A stretch of DNA of 64,000 bases from Jhaorihella thermophila (GTDB lineage: Bacteria; Pseudomonadota; Alphaproteobacteria; Rhodobacterales; Rhodobacteraceae), in the NCBI RefSeq assembly GCF_900108275.1, contig NZ_FNVD01000006.1:62001-126000 (forward strand), given 5' to 3'. Positions 20,362 through 28,598 of this stretch are shown here, piece after piece; within the stretch, counting starts at the first letter, position 1; every line of letters begins with the position of its first letter. The notes beneath the pieces are model-generated. The model made no database searches, was not told the DNA's origin, and saw only the letters and a program-made list of their open reading frames with translations. Position numbers and translations under genes: made by a program.

Positions 20362-22391
20362 GTTCTGGCCTCTCCTTTCCGGGCCCGTCGGATCAGGGCA
20401 TCCACCGCCACGGCCCCGTCGGGCAGGCAGATCAGCGGATTGATTTCAACTTCGCCAACCGCATCGGCATTGGCAACGACATAGTTCTGCACGGCATCCA
20501 CGGCGTCGCAGATCGCATCGAGATCCGCGGCAGGCTTTCCGCGAAACCCTTGCAGGACCGGCGCGTATCGCAGCCGTATCAGCGCCGCCCGCACCGCGCT
20601 GCGGCCCGATGGCACCAGCAGGGACACCGTATCCCGCAACACCTCGGTCAGCACGCCGCCTGCGCCAAGCGTCAGAACGAAGCCATGTGCCGGATCGCGG
20701 GTCACGCCGATCAGCAATTCGGCCACGCCGCCGCTGACCAATTCCTCGATCAGCACCTGTGGGGTGCCGATCCCACGCGCGACCCTGCCGACATCCGCAG
20801 CGTCTATACCCAGCCGCACCGCGCCGTGGTCCGACTTGTGCGCCAGCCCCACGCCCTTGACCGCGAACGGACCTTTCAGGCCGACCGTGGCCGACCCGGC
20901 GGCCTCCGCCTCGACGATCGCGTGGCGCGGAATGCGCAGACCATGCACGGCCAGCGCCGCTTTCGCCTCGACCTCGGTGAGGGTCTCGGTCGCGGCACCC
21001 GTGCCCGGAAGCAGCGCCGGCCGGGTCTCGGGCACCGGCACTCTGGCCGCCGCCTCGATGGCGGACAGGGCTTCGTGCAGACCGGCCAGCGGCACCACGC
21101 CGCCGGACAACAGCCGTTCCGCGACCTCCTCGGGCATCAGTTCCGGCAGGCTCGACACGACCGCAAATGGCGCCCCGGTTTCCGCGCGAACCCGCAGCGC
21201 CGCGCCGGTTGCACAGTCCCAGTCGGTCCGATCGGTGTGCGGATAATCCACGACGGACAGCGTCAGCCCGATTCCATCGCCGGTCATAGCCCGCCAAGCC
21301 CGTGCCATGGCAGCTTCATCGCGCCAGACATAGGTGTGGTAGTCCAGCGGATTGGCCAGCGCCACCATCGGCCCCAGCGCCGCCCGCAACTCGTCGCGTT
21401 GCCGTTCCGTCACCGGCGGGAACACGAGATCCCGCCCCACCGCCATGTCTGAGACCAGGCTTGCCTCGCCCCCCGAGCAGCTGATCGAGGCCACCCGGTT
21501 GGAGGCCAGCCGTCCTTCGCAATGCAAGAGCTTCAGCGTCTCCAGGAACTCGGGCAAGCCGTGCAGCCGAGTGATGCCCAGCCGGTCCAGAAAGGCCTGC
21601 GCCCCGGCGTCGCTGCCAGCGAGCGATGCGGTATGCGATACGGTGGCCGCTTGCGCCTGCTCGGATCGGCCGATCTTCAGCGCCACCAGCGGCACGCCGC
21701 GCCGGGCCGCCTTTGCGGCAAGCGACTCCCAGCGGCGGAGATTCCCGAACCCTTCGACATGCAGCCCGATCGCGGTCACGCGGTCGTCGTCGAGAAGGCT
21801 CTCCGCGATTTCCGCCTGGCTGGTCTGCGCCATGTTCCCGCAGGTGATCATGTAGGCGATGGGCAGGGCGCGGCGCTGCATGGTCAGGTTGATTGCGATG
21901 TTGGAGGATTGAGTCACGATCGCCACGCCGCGCGTCACCGGTTTCATCCCGTGCTGGTCGGGCCAGACGGCCACCCGATCCAGCGCATTGACGAACCCAT
22001 AGCAATTGGGACCGAGAATGGGCATTTCGCCGGCCGCCTCGACCAGCCGCGCTTGCAGATCCGGTCCGCACCCATCCTCGGCGGTGGCTTCGGTAAACCC
22101 TGACGCAAAGCAAACCGCCCCGCCGGCACCCAAGCCGCGCAAGGCTGCGACAGCCTCGACCGTTGCGTGACGATTGATGCCGACGAAGGCCACGTCAACT
22201 GGATCCCGACAGTCCTCCACACGCCGAACCGCGTTCAGGCCGGCCACGTCGTCGCGCGATGGATGGACAGGGAGAATGGCACCCTCATAGCCGATGCGTC
22301 GTGCGGCTCCGATGATCGCTTCGCACCATGCGCCACCGCCGATGACGACCATGGAACGGGGATGGAGCAAGCGGGAAAGGTCGCGTTTCAT
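20358..22391 (-). CDS. ADP-forming acyl-CoA ligase, fused alpha-beta
   Basis: A 677-residue ADP-forming acyl-CoA synthetase. Residues about 1-130 form the CoA-binding Rossmann domain, the middle contains ligase-CoA domains with VSHTASLAGSD near residue 250, where the phosphorylated histidine is expected, and residues about 450-677 form an ATP-grasp domain (GPFAVKGVGLAHKSDHGAV). It makes an acyl-CoA, ADP and phosphate. Its TGA overlaps the caiD-like ATG by four bases, so both act on one CoA thioester. The ATG at 22391 gives the family-typical start LLHPRSMVVIGGG. Confidence 0.8.
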   Translation of the reverse strand: MKRDLSRLLHPRSMVVIGGGAWCEAIIGAARRIGYEGAILPVHPSRDDVAGLNAVRRVEDCRDPVDVAFVGINRHATVEAVAALRGLGAGGAVCFASGFTEATAEDGCGPDLQARLVEAAGEMPILGPNCYGFVNALDRVAVWPDQHGMKPVTRGVAIVTQSSNIAINLTMQRRALPIAYMITCGNMAQTSQAEIAESLLDDDRVTAIGLHVEGFGNLRRWESLAAKAARRGVPLVALKIGRSEQAQAATVSHTASLAGSDAGAQAFLDRLGITRLHGLPEFLETLKLLHCEGRLASNRVASISCSGGEASLVSDMAVGRDLVFPPVTERQRDELRAALGPMVALANPLDYHTYVWRDEAAMARAWRAMTGDGIGLTLSVVDYPHTDRTDWDCATGAALRVRAETGAPFAVVSSLPELMPEEVAERLLSGGVVPLAGLHEALSAIEAAARVPVPETRPALLPGTGAATETLTEVEAKAALAVHGLRIPRHAIVEAEAAGSATVGLKGPFAVKGVGLAHKSDHGAVRLGIDAADVGRVARGIGTPQVLIEELVSGGVAELLIGVTRDPAHGFVLTLGAGGVLTEVLRDTVSLLVPSGRSAVRAALIRLRYAPVLQGFRGKPAADLDAICDAVDAVQNYVVANADAVGEVEINPLICLPDGAVAVDALIRRARKGEART

Positions 22392-22425
22392 GTTCTGCTC
22401 GTTGTGCTTGTGTCAAGCTCCGATG

Positions 22426-22461
22426 CCTCCGGCGGGGATATTTGAAGCAAGAGGAAGAAAG
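22426..22461 (+). repeat. Partial GTATTT-type element, facing copy
   Basis: GCCTCCGGCGGGGATATTTG followed by AAGCAAGAGGAAG is the core and tail only, on the plus strand. It faces the full copy at 22577-22659, which shares the AGCAAGAGGAA tail. Confidence 0.5.
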
Positions 22462-22576
22462 GGTTTGTTAACCGGAATCGGTCATCCTGTTTCCACGGTA
22501 CAGGCGGGGACGCCGATGACCGTGCAAGGGGAAGAGGGTTGCTTCTTTCCAAAGGGGGGATGTGGTGCGCATCTCC

Positions 22577-22659
22577 CCTTTTCCTCTTGCTGAAAATATC
22601 CCGGGGGAGCGCGAGGGGGCAGCGCCCCCTCGCCCCGGTCGGATGGGCGCAGCCCATTC
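22577..22659 (-). repeat. Palindromic intergenic element, copy 2
   Basis: On the minus strand, just after the acyl-CoA dehydrogenase stop: hairpin ATGGGC-TGC-GCCCAT, then CGAGGGGGCGCTGCCCCCTC (second hairpin), CTCCCCCGGGATATTTTC and AGCAAGAGGAAA. Over about 55 bases it is nearly identical to the copy at 46298-46379. Confidence 0.72.
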
Positions 22660-22669
22660 GAAACACCGG

Positions 22670-23833
22670 TCAGGCTCCCAGCGGCCGCAGCAGGTCGCGG
22701 CTGATGATATGGCGCTGGATCTCGGACGTGCCTTCCCAGATCCGCTCCACCCGCGCATCGCGCCAGATCCGCTCCAGCGGCAATTCGTCCATCAGTCCCA
22801 TGCCGCCATGGATCTGGATCGCCTCGTCGGCCACATGCGCCAGAACCTCGGTCGCCTTCAGCTTGGCCATGGACATGTCGGCCTCAGTCACCGTGCCCCG
22901 GTCGAATTTCCATCCCGCCTCCCAGGTCAGCAGGCCGGCTGCCTTCATCTCCATCGCCATGTCGGCCAGCTTGAAGGAAACACCTTGAAACTTTCCGATC
23001 TGTTGCCCGAATTGCCGCCGCTCGGCGGCATAGGCCAACGCATGATCGAACGCCCGTTCGGCCCGACCGAGACACGTCGCCGCCACCTGCAACCGTGTGG
23101 CACCCAGCCACTGGTTCGCAACGTCAAAGCCCTTGTGCACCTCGCCCAGAACCTGAGAATCCGGCAATCGGCAATTGTCGAACTCCAGAACTGAGTTGGT
23201 ATAGCCGCGGTGGCTGACATTCCGGTAGCCCTCGCGCACCGAAAAGCCCGGCGTGCCCTTATCCACGAAGAAGGCGGTGATGAGCTTCTTTTTGCCGCGC
23301 GGCGTGTCCTCCTCGCCGGTGGCCATGAACACGATGGCAAACCCGGCGATGTCGGCATGGCTGATGAAATGCTTGGTGCCGTTCAAGACCCAGTCGCCGC
23401 CATCGCGCTTCGCCGTCGCCTGCATCCCGCGCAGATCCGACCCCGCGCCCGGTTCGGTCATCGCAAGGCAATCCCACGTCTCGCCCCGGATGCAGGGATA
23501 GAGATACTTCTCCTTCTGCTCGTCCGTCCCGGCCAGAAGGATGTTCGAGGGCCGCGCCACCCCGGTCCAGTGCAGCGCATAGTTCGCGCGGCCCAGTCCC
23601 TTCTCGTAAAGCAACCATGTCAGCGTATCGAGGCCCGCGCCGCCCACCTCTTCGGGCATGTTGGCCGCATAGAGCCCCGCCTCCATGGCCTTGCGCTGGA
23701 TGTCACGAATCACATCCATGTCCAGACGCCCGGTCCGCTCCACTTCCGCCTCGTAGGGATAAAGTTCCCGTTCCACAAAGGCGCGCGTGGTCGCGACGAT
23801 CATCTCCTGTTCTTCGGTCAGGGCGAAGTCCAT
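22670..23833 (-). CDS. Acyl-CoA dehydrogenase
   Basis: A 387-residue flavoprotein of the acyl-CoA dehydrogenase family. CLAMTEPGAGSDLRGM near residue 130 is the FAD/substrate motif. The C-terminal block QIHGGMGLMDELPLERIWRD, then RIWEGTSEIQR, contains the glutamate that usually serves as catalytic base (EGTSE). It introduces an alpha-beta double bond and passes electrons to ETF. With the ADP-forming ligase and CaiD-like hydratase beyond a repeat, it would make a short beta-oxidation-like series, but its substrate cannot be read from sequence. It follows the HAD gene by about 30 bases. Confidence 0.88.
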   Translation of the reverse strand: MDFALTEEQEMIVATTRAFVERELYPYEAEVERTGRLDMDVIRDIQRKAMEAGLYAANMPEEVGGAGLDTLTWLLYEKGLGRANYALHWTGVARPSNILLAGTDEQKEKYLYPCIRGETWDCLAMTEPGAGSDLRGMQATAKRDGGDWVLNGTKHFISHADIAGFAIVFMATGEEDTPRGKKKLITAFFVDKGTPGFSVREGYRNVSHRGYTNSVLEFDNCRLPDSQVLGEVHKGFDVANQWLGATRLQVAATCLGRAERAFDHALAYAAERRQFGQQIGKFQGVSFKLADMAMEMKAAGLLTWEAGWKFDRGTVTEADMSMAKLKATEVLAHVADEAIQIHGGMGLMDELPLERIWRDARVERIWEGTSEIQRHIISRDLLRPLGA

Positions 23834-23863
23834 TTCCTGCTCCTTGAAGGATGTTCCGATGTA

Positions 23864-24571
23864 TCAGGTGGGGGCCAGGGCGGCGTCGAGGTGGTCGGCC
23901 AGCTCGGTCAGCGTGGTGAAATGCAAATCGGGCTGCGTCACCGCCTCGGGCACCGGCGAAGCCCCGAACCCGTCCGCACCGCTGCGCCGTTCAATCCATG
24001 TGGTGAGATAGCCCAGCCGTTTCGCCACGCCGATATCGTGATACTGGCTCTGCGCCACATGCATCGTGCTGGCCAGCGTCACCCCGTGAATGCTCTGCCG
24101 TCCGCGGCAATAGGCGAACACCTGGGGGTCGGGCTTGTTCACGCCGACATCCTCGCAGGTCACGGTATCGTCAAACGGATTGTCGAGCGTCGAGGCCATG
24201 TGAGAGAGAGCCCTGTTGTCGGCATTGGTCAGAGCCACCAGCCGGAATCGCGAGCGCAGCCGCCGCAGCGCCTCGACCGAATCGGGAAAGGCCGGCCAGC
24301 CGGGGATCGAGGCGCGGAAGGCTTCGCCACGCCCCGGCGGCAGTCCCATCTCGGGTGCCATGCGGTCGTAGATCGGGCTCAGCATCTGGGTAAACGGCGT
24401 TTCCGGCGTCAGATCCTGCTGCACCGCCTCGGCCCGGCCAAAGGCGGCGAGGATTTCCTCGCGGTCCCGGTCGCAGCCCCGCGCCCTGAAAAACTCGACG
24501 ATGCCGGCCTCGAAGTCGATGAGCGTGCCCACCACGTCGAAGGTCAGGCAGTTGATGCGGGACAGATCCAT
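23864..24571 (-). CDS. HAD-family hydrolase, haloacid dehalogenase type II-like
   Basis: A 235-residue HAD hydrolase. Motif I is FDVVGTLIDFEAG near residue 12, motif II is ALTNADN near residue 117, and motif III is the lysine in GVNKPDPQ near residue 145. Overall length and the segment ASTMHVAQSQYHDIGVAKRLG fit the haloacid dehalogenase type II subgroup, but many such proteins are phosphatases. It sits six bases after the di-iron membrane protein gene and before the dehydrogenase, indicating one transcript. Confidence 0.75.
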   Translation of the reverse strand: MDLSRINCLTFDVVGTLIDFEAGIVEFFRARGCDRDREEILAAFGRAEAVQQDLTPETPFTQMLSPIYDRMAPEMGLPPGRGEAFRASIPGWPAFPDSVEALRRLRSRFRLVALTNADNRALSHMASTLDNPFDDTVTCEDVGVNKPDPQVFAYCRGRQSIHGVTLASTMHVAQSQYHDIGVAKRLGYLTTWIERRSGADGFGASPVPEAVTQPDLHFTTLTELADHLDAALAPT

Positions 24572-24577
24572 GAGCGG

Positions 24578-25597
24578 CTACCTCGTATACATCTGTTTCT
24601 TGTGTTCGCGGGTGCGGCGCGTGGCCTCGGCCGAACCGTCGTGGAACGTTCCGAACCATTTGTCGAAGGGGATTTCCGAGGTGCCGTAGTTGCACTCGAA
24701 ATAGCGGTGGTGGAGCTGGTGAAAGAAATCGCCGGCCCGCGCCATTTCGGTATCCTTGGCGATCACCTTCTCGAACCCGGAATGGGAAAAGACCGGGCTG
24801 ATCTGCTGGAAATAGGCATGGAACAGCAGGTGCAGCGGGTGCGACGGCACCACCAGATGCACGAAATAGGTGGTGAAGTAGAGTAGGTTTTCATACCAGT
24901 GGTTCGAGATCCCCGACCACGGGCCGGTATTGACGTTGCGATGATGCACCGCGTGGACCCGTTTGTAGAGTATGGGTGAATGCTCCAGCCGGTGCACCCA
25001 GTAGAAATGCAGCCCCGACCACATCGGGATCAGCGCCATCCAGAGCGCGAACCACGCGGGATGCGCGGCAAAGGTGATGACCGGCGCCCAGCCGTTCGCC
25101 ATCGCCCAGAAGATCAGAACCTGATAAGCGGTGCAGACGGTCATCGCGCTGCCCAGCGTCCACCAGATGTTGTCCAGCACCTGGTTGTCGAAGGTGAAGG
25201 TGCCGTTCTTGCGGGTCAGGTCGCGCTTGTCGAACTTCTTGCGCATCCCCTGACTCTTGCGGATGTAAAGCCACCAGTGCAGCCCGCCCGCGACCAGTGT
25301 CTGCGGGATCACGTTCAACAGCCAGATGCGCAGGATCCAGCCCGGACGCAGCGTGGCCATCTGCTCCAGCGGCGGCAGGGCCACGGCATAGGCGGCCACG
25401 GCAATCGTCAGACATACGGTCAGTGCGGTGAGCGGCAGCCACGCGCCGCGATACCAATCCCACACCGCGCGCGGGCACAGCGGCCATGAAAACAACGGAT
25501 TCAGCCTGACCGGCTCGGGCGGGCGATAGTTCCACCGCTCGGCCTCGCCGTCATTCCGATAGGCAATCAGGACATCGTCTGTCGCATTCATCGCCAA
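24578..25597 (-). CDS. Sterol desaturase/fatty acid hydroxylase superfamily membrane protein
   Basis: A 339-residue membrane protein. Three histidine clusters of the di-iron fatty acid hydroxylase superfamily are visible: HRLEH near residue 208, HAVHH near residue 218 and HQLHH near residue 290. Four or more hydrophobic helices lie between residues about 50 and 260. Members hydroxylate or desaturate lipid or sterol carbons with O2. It is second in a four-gene set (class II aldolase, this gene, HAD, acyl-CoA dehydrogenase). The substrate is unknown. Confidence 0.82.
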   Translation of the reverse strand: MAMNATDDVLIAYRNDGEAERWNYRPPEPVRLNPLFSWPLCPRAVWDWYRGAWLPLTALTVCLTIAVAAYAVALPPLEQMATLRPGWILRIWLLNVIPQTLVAGGLHWWLYIRKSQGMRKKFDKRDLTRKNGTFTFDNQVLDNIWWTLGSAMTVCTAYQVLIFWAMANGWAPVITFAAHPAWFALWMALIPMWSGLHFYWVHRLEHSPILYKRVHAVHHRNVNTGPWSGISNHWYENLLYFTTYFVHLVVPSHPLHLLFHAYFQQISPVFSHSGFEKVIAKDTEMARAGDFFHQLHHRYFECNYGTSEIPFDKWFGTFHDGSAEATRRTREHKKQMYTR

Positions 25598-25625
25598 TCT
25601 CCCTGATTAGAGACTGTTTTTACCT

Positions 25626-26381
25626 CTATTCAGCGTAGTTCGACCCTTCCTGGTCGAGGATCAGCTTCAGTTCGGCGAAGTGCCGTTCGGCCTGTCCGGG
25701 GTAGGTCTCGATCTCGCGCGCGGTCTTTTCCGCGATCTCGTCGGGCAGCACCCGCAGCGGCCGGCCGGTCTGCAGCGCGCGGATATAGGTCTCGGCGGCG
25801 CGTTCGAAGTAATAGAGCCGGTTGAACGTCTCGGCGACCGTTTCTCCCGTGACCATGACGCCGTGATTGCCCATGATCAGGGTCTTCTTCTTCGGATCGC
25901 TCAGCAGGCGGGCGCAGCGTTCGCCTTCTTCCTCGAAGGCCAGCCCGCCGAACTGGTCGTCGATCACATAGCGGTCGAAAAAGGTCGCGGTGTTCTGGTC
26001 GATCGGCGGCAGATTGGAATCGGCGAGGCTGGCCAGCACGGTGGCGTGGATCGAATGGACATGCATCGCGCACCGGACATGCGGGCAACGCCGGTGCAGA
26101 GACCCGTGCAGGCCCCAAGCGGTCGGATCCGGCGCGTTCGGCCCCTCAAGAGCGCTGGGATCGTTCGCGTCCAGCAGCAGCAGATCCGAGGCGCGGATGC
26201 GGCTGAAATGCACCTGGTTGGGATTCATCAGGAACTGCGTGCCGGCGTCGTTCACGGCAAGGCTGAAATGGTTGGCGACCGCCTCGTGCAGGTTCAGCCG
26301 GGCCGTCCAGCGGAACGCGGCGGCCAGATCCACCCGGTCCTGCCAGTGGTCCATGTTGGGGCGTAGAGTCGTCACAGTCAT
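25626..26381 (-). CDS. Class II aldolase/adducin family protein
   Basis: A 251-residue class II aldolase. The metal-binding histidines appear in AMHVHSIHATV near residue 110, with a later one in MGNHGVMVTG near residue 180. Such enzymes cleave or decarboxylate hydroxy acids, sugar phosphates or related alcohols. The frame stays open 76 codons further upstream, but the ATG at 26381 has a ribosome site (AAAGGA) and gives MTVTTLRPNMDHWQ, where conservation begins. It is first in the minus-strand operon and diverges from a LysR gene. Confidence 0.8.
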   Translation of the reverse strand: MTVTTLRPNMDHWQDRVDLAAAFRWTARLNLHEAVANHFSLAVNDAGTQFLMNPNQVHFSRIRASDLLLLDANDPSALEGPNAPDPTAWGLHGSLHRRCPHVRCAMHVHSIHATVLASLADSNLPPIDQNTATFFDRYVIDDQFGGLAFEEEGERCARLLSDPKKKTLIMGNHGVMVTGETVAETFNRLYYFERAAETYIRALQTGRPLRVLPDEIAEKTAREIETYPGQAERHFAELKLILDQEGSNYAE

Positions 26382-26478
26382 CGCGCGTCCTTTCGTTTCC
26401 GCGAGCCTGCCCGGCGCGCGGTTGCTTGACCAACGAAAAAAACGAAGGTTATCCATTAGCAAAACTGATAGGTCGATT
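26382..26478. promoter_or_regulatory. Divergent control region, aldolase operon and LysR gene
   Basis: A 97-base gap between divergent starts, locally AT-rich. It contains ATTAGCAAAACTGAT (26455-26469), which fits the loose T-N11-A form of LysR sites, and TTGACC near 26427. Suggestive only. Confidence 0.35.
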
Positions 26479-27372
26479 ATGCAACCGCAGAATCCGCTTC
26501 CGCCGCTGGGCTGGCTGCGCACCTTCGAGGCTGCGGCCCGGCACCTGTCCTTTACCGGCGCGGCGCGCGATCTGAACATGACGCAAAGCGCGGTCAGCCA
26601 GCAGATCAAGTCGCTGGAATCCTATCTCGGCCGGCCGCTGTTCCACCGCCGCCCGCGCGCGCTGGAACTGACCGAGGCCGGGATCACCTATCTGCCGGTG
26701 GTGCGCGAGGCGTTCCGCACGCTGATCCGTGGCACGCGGGCGGTGACCGGAGACACGGCCGGCGCGGTGCGGGTGCAGTCGAACCTGACCTTCGCCGTGC
26801 ACTGGCTGGCGCCGCGCCTGCCCCGGTTTCGGGCCGCGCACCCAGAGGTGCTGCTCAACGTCTCGACCGAGCTGTGGGAGCCGCGCGAAATGGCCGAAGG
26901 GACCGATGTCGAGATCCGCTTTTCCCTGCGCCCGTCCGACACGGTCCGGGCCGAACTGTTGCGGACCGATCACTTCTACCCCGTCTGCGCGCCGGGCTAT
27001 CCGGTGACGATGGAAACGCTGGCCGACCAGCCGCTGCATGACTGTTCGAACCTGCTGGCGAACTGGGCGGCATGGGCCGAGGATCAGGGTCTGAACTGGC
27101 CGAATCCGCCCGTCACCTATGCCACGACCTATACCGTCACCCTGGCCATCGCCGAAGCCGGAGGCGGTCTTGCACTGGCCCATGACACGATCGCGCGGCG
27201 GTTGATCGAACAGGGCCGGCTGGTCGCGCCCTTCGCCCACCGCGCACCGATGCCCGAGGCCTATTACCTGATCCTGTCGCCGCAGGCGGAACGCGCGCCG
27301 GCCTGCATGGCCTTTGCGGACTGGCTGAGGTCCGAGGTCAGGGCCGAGGCGGAAGAGCGCGCGCCGCGTTGA
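26479..27372 (+). CDS. LysR-family regulator, GcvA-like
   Basis: A 297-residue LysR-type regulator of the GcvA-like group. PPLGWLRTFEAAARHLSFTG and MTQSAVSQQIKSLE (residues about 8-50) form the DNA-binding domain; the effector domain follows. The ATG at 26479 matches the usual start of the group, although the frame is open much further upstream. Divergent placement makes the class II aldolase/hydroxylase/HAD/dehydrogenase operon its likely target; the DUF819 gene downstream (82 bases) is another possibility. Confidence 0.85.
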   Translation: MQPQNPLPPLGWLRTFEAAARHLSFTGAARDLNMTQSAVSQQIKSLESYLGRPLFHRRPRALELTEAGITYLPVVREAFRTLIRGTRAVTGDTAGAVRVQSNLTFAVHWLAPRLPRFRAAHPEVLLNVSTELWEPREMAEGTDVEIRFSLRPSDTVRAELLRTDHFYPVCAPGYPVTMETLADQPLHDCSNLLANWAAWAEDQGLNWPNPPVTYATTYTVTLAIAEAGGGLALAHDTIARRLIEQGRLVAPFAHRAPMPEAYYLILSPQAERAPACMAFADWLRSEVRAEAEERAPR

Positions 27373-27454
27373 CGTGGGGTCGGGGCGGCGGGCTGTTGCG
27401 TGGTTGCGCAAGCGCCGCATAATGCCATCGACCGTTCGGCCGGGAGGAGGCCCG

Positions 27455-28597
27455 ATGACCCACGTTCTTGTCGCCGCGCTCTTCGTCGCGGGGCCGGTTC
27501 TTGTGCTGGTGCTGACCCGGCATGTGCCCGTCGCCCGCGCGCTTGGGCCGATCGTGCTGTGCTATGCGGCGGGGCTTGTCGCGGGGCTGTCGGGGCTGTT
27601 GCCCGGACAGGCCGACGCTGCGCGCGTCTCGGTCATGGAGGCGAGCCTCGCGCTGGCGCTGCCACTGTTGCTGTTCTCGGTGGATGTGCGCGCGTGGCGG
27701 CGGGTGGCCGGGCGGGCGATGTTGTCGATGCTGCTGGCGGTCGTGGCGGTGGTGTTCGTGGGCACGGTGCTGTTCTGGCTGTTCGCCGCGCGCGGCGTTG
27801 ACCGGCCCGAGCAGCTGACCGCGATGGCGGTGGGCATGTATACTGGCGGCATTGCCAACATGGGCGCGATCAAGCTGGCGCTGGGCATCCCCGACGCGCG
27901 ATACCTGCTGTTCGCCACGGTGGATACGGTGGTCGGAGCGGGATACCTGCTGTTCGTGCTGACCGCCGCGCCCAGGCTCTTCGCCCGGTTCCTGCCGCCC
28001 TTTCCCGGTGGCCGCACTGACGAAGCCGAGGACGAGGTGACCGAAACCCATGCGCAGCTGTTCGGCCGCGCGATGCTGGGACAGGGGGCGGTGGCGCTGG
28101 TGGCGGCGGCTGTGTGTGTCGGGCTCGCCGTCGGTCTGGCGCCGATGGTGCAGATCGGCAGCCCGCAGGTGATGGTGATCGTTCTGCTGACCACCTTCGG
28201 CCTGCTGGCATCGCTGGTGCCGGCACTGCGCCGCAACCGGGCCGCGCCGCGGCTGGGCATGTATCTGATCTATGTCTTTTCGCTGGCGGTGGCGGCCTCG
28301 ATGGATCTGACCGCGCTGCGCGGCATGGAGCCGACCATCCTGGTCTTCGTGGCGGTCGCGACCTTCGGCAGCCTGTTGCTGCACGGGGTTCTGAGCCGGA
28401 TCGCGGGAATCGACGTGGACACCTTCCTGATCACCTCGGTCGCGGCGATCATGTCGCCGGCCTTTGTCCCGATGGTGGCGCGCAGCCTGCGCAACCCCGC
28501 GATCCTGATGTCGGGCATGGCGACGGGGATCCTCGGCTTTGCGATCGGCAATTATCTGGGCATCAGCGTCGCCCTGTTCCTGACCTCCGGAGGATGA
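27455..28597 (+). CDS. DUF819 family membrane protein
   Basis: A 380-residue protein with about ten to eleven membrane helices that I recognise as DUF819, a family of uncharacterised integral membrane proteins, probably transporters. MAVGMYTGGIANMGAIKLAL near residue 130 is the most typical segment, and SVAAIMSPAFVPMVARSL near the end mirrors it, as in inverted-repeat transporters. The ATG at 27455 follows GGAGGAG. The next gene, a lyase-like PLP enzyme, starts one base after this stop, so the pair is surely co-expressed and the protein may move the lyase's substrate or product. Confidence 0.78.
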   Translation: MTHVLVAALFVAGPVLVLVLTRHVPVARALGPIVLCYAAGLVAGLSGLLPGQADAARVSVMEASLALALPLLLFSVDVRAWRRVAGRAMLSMLLAVVAVVFVGTVLFWLFAARGVDRPEQLTAMAVGMYTGGIANMGAIKLALGIPDARYLLFATVDTVVGAGYLLFVLTAAPRLFARFLPPFPGGRTDEAEDEVTETHAQLFGRAMLGQGAVALVAAAVCVGLAVGLAPMVQIGSPQVMVIVLLTTFGLLASLVPALRRNRAAPRLGMYLIYVFSLAVAASMDLTALRGMEPTILVFVAVATFGSLLLHGVLSRIAGIDVDTFLITSVAAIMSPAFVPMVARSLRNPAILMSGMATGILGFAIGNYLGISVALFLTSGG

Positions 28598-28598
28598 G

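Noticed and set aside
27455-28597. Reading DUF819 as a sodium/bile-acid-type or LrgB-type transporter
   Set aside because: Helix count is similar, but segments such as GMYTGGIANMGAIKLAL fit DUF819 better; no transport function was therefore assigned.
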